Shown here in pieces: positions 1-3,602 of a DNA stretch of 6,393 bases (its first letter is position 1; every line of letters begins with the position of its first letter). Source of the stretch: Bacteroidota bacterium (GTDB lineage: Bacteria > Bacteroidota > Ignavibacteria > Ignavibacteriales > Melioribacteraceae); contig JAJYMU010000287.1 of assembly GCA_021786655.1 (NCBI GenBank), positions 1 through 6,393 of the forward strand, read 5' to 3'. The translations under genes were made by a program, and so were the position numbers. The notes beneath the pieces were generated by a model. The model was not told the origin of the DNA. It saw only the letters and a program-made list of their open reading frames with translations, and searched no databases.

Positions 1-376
1 TGTACATCCGCGCGATTTTGATTGCAGCTTCGTTTGCCTCGGTTCCTGAAGTTGAGAAATAAAATTTTTCTAATCCCTTCGGCAAAACCTCCAGCAAAAG
101 TTTGCTTAGTTCAGCACGGACATCAGTAGCAAATCCGGGTGCAGCGTACGCAAGTTTTTTTGCTTGATCTTCAATCGCTTTTATGACAGCTTGGTTTTTA
201 TGTCCAAGTGAAACGCACATTAACTGTGATGAAAAATCCAAATACTTTTTACCGGTTGCGTCTGTGAAGTAACAACCTTCAGCGTCAACAATTTGCAGCG
301 GTGTCCATCCTTTCTGAAATCTCCATGTGCCGTATGTATGTTTTGCAGTTATTGCAACTATTTCATCATTGGTCAA
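1..376 (-). CDS. Class III PLP-dependent aminotransferase, N-terminal 125 codons (probable beta-alanine/omega-amino acid transaminase)
   Basis: This is the amino-terminal part of a fold-type I, class III aminotransferase; the rest, including the PLP-binding lysine, lies beyond base 1. The visible protein begins MTNDEIVAITAKHTYGTW, has the class III entry pattern DAEGCYFTDATGKKYLDF (residues 31-48), then SSQLMCVSLGH (49-59), and the phosphate-cup motif STSGTEANEAA (108-118). Members of this class transfer the terminal amino group of omega-amino acids to pyruvate or 2-oxoglutarate in the cytoplasm. The beta-ureidopropionase and malonate-semialdehyde-type dehydrogenase upstream make beta-alanine the most likely amino donor; that substrate is inferred from context and not from residues. 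The start is a TTG, chosen because a good Shine-Dalgarno sequence sits 5 bases upstream and no ATG lies in frame near it. Alternatives are taurine, GABA or putrescine transaminase. Confidence 0.9.
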   Translation of the reverse strand, partial: MTNDEIVAITAKHTYGTWRFQKGWTPLQIVDAEGCYFTDATGKKYLDFSSQLMCVSLGHKNQAVIKAIEDQAKKLAYAAPGFATDVRAELSKLLLEVLPKGLEKFYFSTSGTEANEAAIKIARMY

Positions 377-381
377 GTTAA

Positions 382-388
382 CACCTCT
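382..388 (-). promoter_or_regulatory. Shine-Dalgarno site fixing the TTG start of the aminotransferase
   Basis: The minus strand reads AGAGGTG here, 5 bases before the TTG codon at 376-374. The position and purine match support initiation at this TTG, after which the reading frame immediately resembles class III aminotransferases. Confidence 0.7.
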
Positions 389-398
389 TGTTTTTTGA

Positions 399-433
399 GA
401 AATAAGAATTCAGAAGACAGAAATAAGAATCCC
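399..433 (-). repeat. Tandem heptamer array 1 (five units), downstream of the four-helix-bundle gene
   Basis: Read on the minus strand, the stretch divides without remainder into five 7-bp units: GGGATTC (433-427), TTATTTC (426-420), TGTCTTC (419-413), TGAATTC (412-406) and TTATTTC (405-399). On the plus strand this appears as the 12-mer AGAAATAAGAAT repeated at 398-409 and 419-430, exactly 21 bp (three units) apart. The array lies between the stop of the four-helix-bundle gene and the ribosome binding site of the aminotransferase. Its orientation is opposite to arrays 2 and 3. Short tandem heptanucleotide families are known elsewhere, for example STRR sequences in cyanobacteria; a relationship is not claimed. 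Confidence 0.75.
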
Positions 434-443
434 GCTATATAAT

Positions 444-806
444 TCATTTTGACAACATAATTTTTTGTGAATATGAATTTAAAATCTTGCTTACTTCCTC
501 CAGCAATAAAATTAGTGATGACGAATCAGCGTACTCCAAATCGTTAGTCAAAACAAGATAGTATCTGCATTCTTCTAATGAACCTTGAGCAATATTAAAA
601 AATCTTACTTTATCTAATTTGCCGTTTTTTCGAAATCCCTCGGCAATATTAGCCGCAATGGAAACTGCCGCTCTTCGCAATTGAGAAGTCAATCCGTACA
701 ATTCTTCTCTTGGAAATTCTTTCGTCATCTTATAAACACTCAAAACAAATTGATGCGCTTTTTGCCAAACGATTAAATCCTGGAAATTTCTTGCCTTCAC
801 TTCCAT
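444..806 (-). CDS. Four-helix-bundle protein of the S23 / 23S rRNA intervening-sequence protein family
   Basis: The protein has 120 residues, the usual length of the family, and carries its hallmark pieces in order: FQDLIVWQKAHQF near the N-terminus, FPREELYGLTSQLRRAAVSI and ANIAEGF in the middle, and FNIAQGSLEE before the last helices. It should be an all-helical cytosolic protein forming pentamer-like or other oligomeric bundles, and basic patches suggest nucleic acid binding. The family includes proteins encoded in 23S rRNA intervening sequences and relatives of the Avd accessory protein of diversity-generating retroelements; the function of free-standing members such as this is unknown. 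Two adjacent ATGs exist (809-807 and 806-804). The second is preferred because the purine-rich site at 818-812 is 5 bases from it but only 2 from the first. The gene interrupts a catabolic operon and is bracketed by inverted heptamer arrays, suggesting it arrived as a cassette. Confidence 0.9.
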   Translation of the reverse strand: MEVKARNFQDLIVWQKAHQFVLSVYKMTKEFPREELYGLTSQLRRAAVSIAANIAEGFRKNGKLDKVRFFNIAQGSLEECRYYLVLTNDLEYADSSSLILLLEEVSKILNSYSQKIMLSK

Positions 807-811
807 CATTG

Positions 812-818
812 CCCCTCT
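812..818 (-). promoter_or_regulatory. Shine-Dalgarno site of the four-helix-bundle gene
   Basis: The minus strand reads AGAGGGG. Spacing is 5 bases to the second ATG (806) and 2 bases to the first (809), which decides in favour of the shorter protein starting MEVKARNF. Confidence 0.65.
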
Positions 819-820
819 GT

Positions 821-889
821 TTATTCCTTCTTAATCCTTATTTCTGATTTCTTATTTCTGACTACTGATTCCTTACTTCTTATTTCTGA
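821..889 (+). repeat. Tandem heptamer array 2 (about nine units), upstream of the four-helix-bundle gene
   Basis: From 831 to 886 the plus strand is eight uninterrupted 7-bp units matching roughly TKAYTYC, for example TTATTTC at 838, 852 and 880, TGATTTC at 845, TGATTCC at 866 and TTACTTC at 873. A further unit, TTATTCC at 821-827, is out of phase by 3 bases. The 11-mer CTTATTTCTGA occurs three times (837-847, 851-861, 879-889). The array fills the whole gap between the four-helix-bundle ribosome binding site and the 3' end of the beta-ureidopropionase gene, and its last unit includes that gene's stop codon. It is inverted relative to array 1. Confidence 0.8.
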
Positions 890-1755
890 AGATCAGTGAT
901 TGCACCATATGCTTCCGGGCGCCGATCGCGATAGAACTGCCAGACATTTCTTACTTCCAGAATTTCATCAAGATTAAGATCAGCTACAACCAATTCATCT
1001 TTATCTCTGCTTGCCTGCGCAATAATTTTTCCTCGAGGATTGCAGAAATAACTTTTGCCGTAAAATTCTCCGATGTTCCATGGAGATTCAGTCCCAACAC
1101 GATTTATCGCGCCAACGAAGTAACCATTGGCAACAGCATGAGCAGGTTGTTCCAATTCCCACAAATATTCCGATAGCCCGGCAACAGTAGCAGAAGGATT
1201 AAAAATAATTTCAGCACCATTCAAACCGAGAATCCTCGCTCCTTCAGGAAAGTGGCGATCATAACAAATATAAACTCCAATATCAGCGTAAGCGGTTTTG
1301 AAAACCGGAAAACCAAGATTACCGGGTTTGAAATAAAACTTTTCCCAGAAACCGGGATCGCAATGAGGGATGTGATGTTTCCGGTATTTACCGAGATATT
1401 TCCCGTCGGCGTCAATCACAGCGGCAGTGTTGTAATAAACTCCTGTGTTTTCTTCTTCATAAATTGGCACCACAAGAACCATGCTGTATTTCTTTGCTAT
1501 CTTCTGCATTAGCTTGGTTGTTGGGCCATCAGGGATTTTTTCCACAAGCGAATACCATTTTGTTTTTTGTTCTGCGCAGAAATATGGACCATAAAAAAGT
1601 TCTTGAAGACATAGAATCTGCACTTTCTTTTTAGCCGCTTGCTCAATCAGTTTCAAATGTTTCTCAATCATCGATTGTTTGATCTTTTCGATCGGCTGCT
1701 CGGTGGACATTGATAGTGATGTTTGAATCAAACCACCGCGAACTATTCTTGCCAT
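880..1755 (-). CDS. Beta-ureidopropionase-like nitrilase-superfamily amidohydrolase
   Basis: The 291-residue protein is a carbon-nitrogen hydrolase that most resembles beta-ureidopropionase (N-carbamoyl-beta-alanine amidohydrolase), which releases beta-alanine, CO2 and ammonia in the last hydrolytic step of reductive pyrimidine degradation. The catalytic triad is visible: Glu52 in CLQELFYGP, Lys126 in KYRKHHIP and Cys164 in VYICYDRHFP. Glu138 in GFWEKFYF matches the extra glutamate of N-carbamoyl amidohydrolases. IIFNPSAT (183-190), AINRVGTE (216-223) and the tail VWQFYRDRRPEAY (271-283) are typical of the beta-ureidopropionase branch. The start is ATG with AAAAGGT six bases upstream. It follows the dehydrogenase gene by 57 bp on the same strand. 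The last codons and the stop overlap heptamer array 2, so the very C-terminus may have been remodelled. N-carbamoylputrescine amidase or a D-carbamoylase is the main alternative; context favours the pyrimidine role. Confidence 0.88.
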   Translation of the reverse strand: MARIVRGGLIQTSLSMSTEQPIEKIKQSMIEKHLKLIEQAAKKKVQILCLQELFYGPYFCAEQKTKWYSLVEKIPDGPTTKLMQKIAKKYSMVLVVPIYEEENTGVYYNTAAVIDADGKYLGKYRKHHIPHCDPGFWEKFYFKPGNLGFPVFKTAYADIGVYICYDRHFPEGARILGLNGAEIIFNPSATVAGLSEYLWELEQPAHAVANGYFVGAINRVGTESPWNIGEFYGKSYFCNPRGKIIAQASRDKDELVVADLNLDEILEVRNVWQFYRDRRPEAYGAITDLQK

Positions 1756-1772
1756 AGTTCTACCTTTTATTT

Positions 1773-1807
1773 TTAATTCTGAATTCTCAATTCTTAATTC
1801 TCAATCC
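1773..1807 (+). repeat. Tandem heptamer array 3 (five units) between the dehydrogenase and beta-ureidopropionase genes
   Basis: The plus strand divides into five units: TTAATTC at 1773, TGAATTC at 1780, TCAATTC at 1787, TTAATTC at 1794 and TCAATCC at 1801. Only the second base varies in the first four. The array fills most of the 56-bp gap, ending 4 bases from the stop codon of the dehydrogenase (1814-1812) and starting 4 bases beyond the ribosome binding site of the next gene. It shares phase, unit length and the TNAWTYC pattern with arrays 1 and 2, but has no gene inside it. Confidence 0.8.
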
Positions 1808-1811
1808 TTTC

Positions 1812-3266
1812 TCAACTCATCCAATTCGTCTTTGATTCCGGATTCCATTTGATCGTTGTCTTCTTCAACTTCGTCCAAAATTCGATTGAACTTTTACCCG
1901 TGATATCGCACACGCCGAATTTTGATTCGTTCCATCCACCAAATGAAAACGGTTCACGCGGAACAGGCACGCCGATGTTAACGCCAATCATTCCAGCGCT
2001 TGCACGTTCGGCAATGTATCTTGCCAATCCGCCGCTTTGGGTGAATACCGCCGCCGCATTTCCATACAAAGAACTTTTTTGAATTGATAACGCTTCATCA
2101 ACAGTGTTTGTCCGCATTATTGAAAGCACTGGTCCGAATACTTCTTCTTTAGCAATTTTCATTTCGGGACGAACAAAATCTAAAACGGTAGGACCGACAT
2201 AAAAACCATTTTCTTTTCCGGGAACTTTGTAATTTCTTCCGTCAAGCAAAACTTTTGCACCGTCTTTCTCAGCTTCAGTTATATAATTTTCAATCCGTTC
2301 CTTCGCTTGTTTTGAAATTACCGCACCGAGATTTTTTCCGGGAATAATTTTCTTCGCTTCTTCAACGAGCTGATCGATTATATGATCAACAGAACCGACA
2401 GAAACCATTGCAGATGCAGCCATGCAGCGTTGACCAGCACAGCCGGACATTGACGCGGCAACATTAGATGCAGTCATTCCAACATTCGCATCTGGAAGAA
2501 CTATCAAATGATTTTTTGCGCCGCCAAGTGTCAGCGCTCTTTTTAATTTTGATGTTGCTCGTGCGTAAACAATCTTCGCAACTTTTGTTGAACCGACAAA
2601 CGACACCGCTTGTATGCCGGGATCATCGCAAATTGCTTCAACAACTTCTTTAGCGCCGTGAACAACATTGAAAACTCCGTCCGGCAAACCGGCTTCTTTT
2701 AGCAAGTCAGCAATTTTATTTGCGCTAAGCGGAACCAACTCCGACGGTTTTAAAATCATACAATTACCAAGAACCAATGCGTTCGGTATCGTCCAATTGG
2801 GAACCATTGTAGGAAAATTAAATGGAGTGATGCAGGCAACAACTCCAACGGGATAACGTTCGATGCGGCATTCGACGCCCTTGCTAACTTCTAATACTTC
2901 TCCGTCAGCAATTTGTTGTAGCGAACATGCAAATTCTGTTACCTCAATGCTTTTTTCTACTTCAGCAATACTTTCAGGAATTGTTTTGCCGTTTTCTTCT
3001 TGAATTAATTCGGCGAGTTCATTCATGTTTTTTTCGAGAAGAGTTCTGTAACGGTAAAAGATTTGTACTCTGTCTCTGATTGTCATTGCCGACCAAGCGG
3101 GAAATGCATTTTGCGCTGCGGTTACTGCCGAGCGAACATCGTTCGCTCCGGAAAGAGGTACTGAGGAGATAATCGAACCATCTAACGGCGACTGAACATC
3201 AAGCGTTGATCCTTTGTGATCAACTGCTTTGCCGCCAACAAAATTTTTCAAAGCAGGGTACTTCAT
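1812..3266 (-). CDS. mmsA: CoA-acylating (methyl)malonate-semialdehyde dehydrogenase
   Basis: This 484-residue protein is an aldehyde dehydrogenase of the methylmalonate-semialdehyde branch (MmsA/IolA), which converts malonate or methylmalonate semialdehyde with CoA and NAD+ to acetyl- or propionyl-CoA and CO2 in the cytoplasm. Visible landmarks are ITPFNFPTMVPNW (146-158, oxyanion Asn150), KPSE (173-176), the NAD-binding FVGSTKVA (223-230), the catalytic Cys281 in GCAGQRCMA (275-283), and EEVFGPVL (374-381). The usual general-base glutamate motif ELGGK is replaced by TLGGAKNH (246-253), as expected for the CoA-dependent family. Length is normal and the frame intact. The ATG has GAGGG four bases upstream. 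It is the first gene of the minus-strand run. In this neighbourhood the substrate is probably malonate semialdehyde made by the aminotransferase; valine or inositol catabolism is the alternative, with no supporting genes here. Confidence 0.93.
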   Translation of the reverse strand: MKYPALKNFVGGKAVDHKGSTLDVQSPLDGSIISSVPLSGANDVRSAVTAAQNAFPAWSAMTIRDRVQIFYRYRTLLEKNMNELAELIQEENGKTIPESIAEVEKSIEVTEFACSLQQIADGEVLEVSKGVECRIERYPVGVVACITPFNFPTMVPNWTIPNALVLGNCMILKPSELVPLSANKIADLLKEAGLPDGVFNVVHGAKEVVEAICDDPGIQAVSFVGSTKVAKIVYARATSKLKRALTLGGAKNHLIVLPDANVGMTASNVAASMSGCAGQRCMAASAMVSVGSVDHIIDQLVEEAKKIIPGKNLGAVISKQAKERIENYITEAEKDGAKVLLDGRNYKVPGKENGFYVGPTVLDFVRPEMKIAKEEVFGPVLSIMRTNTVDEALSIQKSSLYGNAAAVFTQSGGLARYIAERASAGMIGVNIGVPVPREPFSFGGWNESKFGVCDITGKSSIEFWTKLKKTTIKWNPESKTNWMS

Positions 3267-3423
3267 GTAGCCCTCAAAATATATTTAGGAATTTATTCTT
3301 ATTCCTTCAAGCGAGAAATAAAATATAGATTTTTCCTGAAGAAAGAAAGGTTTATTTGATGTTCACATAAACAGAAAATCTGCTGAAGCACTTCCTCAGG
3401 AAAGTAAATCTCCTTCGTAAATA

Positions 3424-3437
3424 ATCGGTGAACCGAT
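3424..3437. repeat. Perfect inverted repeat, possible operator
   Basis: ATCGGT and ACCGAT flank a 2-base centre, giving a 14-bp dyad in the divergent intergenic region. The form and place suit a regulator binding site, for either direction, but no other copy is present in the window to support that. Confidence 0.4.
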
Positions 3438-3461
3438 CATTGAAATTGAGATGTAATGATC
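3435..3461. repeat. Spaced inverted repeat, possible operator
   Basis: GATCATT (3435-3441) and AATGATC (3455-3461) are perfect 7-bp complementary arms separated by 13 bases, so arm centres are about two helical turns apart. It overlaps the preceding dyad by three bases. The spacing is more like a dimer binding site than an RNA hairpin; in AT-rich DNA chance occurrence is possible. Confidence 0.35.
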
Positions 3462-3602
3462 CATATCATAATAGCCCATTGCCTCATAATAAAACCTAAC
3501 CATACATAGAATAGATATTGGTCATACATAAAAGTGAGATTTTAATTTTAAAGTGACGTATATTACAATAAATTCTCTCCTCCAATATTCTTGAAGAAAT
3601 TA

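Larger units (their letters stand above)
3267..3602. other. Divergent intergenic region between the catabolic operon and the histidine kinase gene
   Basis: This 336-bp AT-rich stretch separates divergently transcribed genes and must carry promoters for both. I see no RNA gene and no credible protein gene in it. Candidate control elements are two overlapping inverted repeats (3424-3461), a short palindrome TTCCTCAGGAA (3392-3402), and the 8-mer CATACATA repeated at 3501-3508 and 3523-3530, 22 bp apart on the same face of the helix. A TACAAT at 3564-3569 could be a -10 element for the kinase, with a start near 3576, but no good -35 accompanies it. For the operon no promoter stands out. Confidence 0.6.

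Noticed and set aside
399..433. CRISPR-like array
   Set aside because: Units are contiguous 7-mers without spacers, so this is a simple degenerate tandem repeat.
444..809. Avd accessory protein of a diversity-generating retroelement
   Set aside because: The fold family is related, but no reverse transcriptase, template repeat or variable repeat is present in the window, and the FQDLIVWQKAHQF pattern fits the general S23-type family.
1221..1512. Open frames on both strands overlapping the beta-ureidopropionase gene
   Set aside because: They lie fully inside a well-supported gene in other frames and their translations show no domain character.
1849..2856. Plus-strand open frames of about 60-77 codons within the dehydrogenase
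   Set aside because: They are antisense shadows of a conserved gene with intact motifs.
3282..3310. TTGAAG and TAAATA with 17-bp spacing on the minus strand, resembling a promoter for the dehydrogenase
   Set aside because: The -10 matches only three of six consensus bases, and the start point would fall on the ribosome binding site, leaving no leader.
3392..3402. TTCCTCAGGAA as a terminator hairpin
   Set aside because: The arms are only 5 bp with a single central base and no T-run follows; it also lies upstream of both divergent genes where a terminator is not expected.
3396..3503. A 35-codon minus-strand reading frame (ATG at 3503-3501, TGA at 3398-3396) with a protein-like tail
   Set aside because: It is short, has only a GAGG two bases before an internal ATG, matches no family I recognise, and open frames of this size arise by chance in intergenic DNA.
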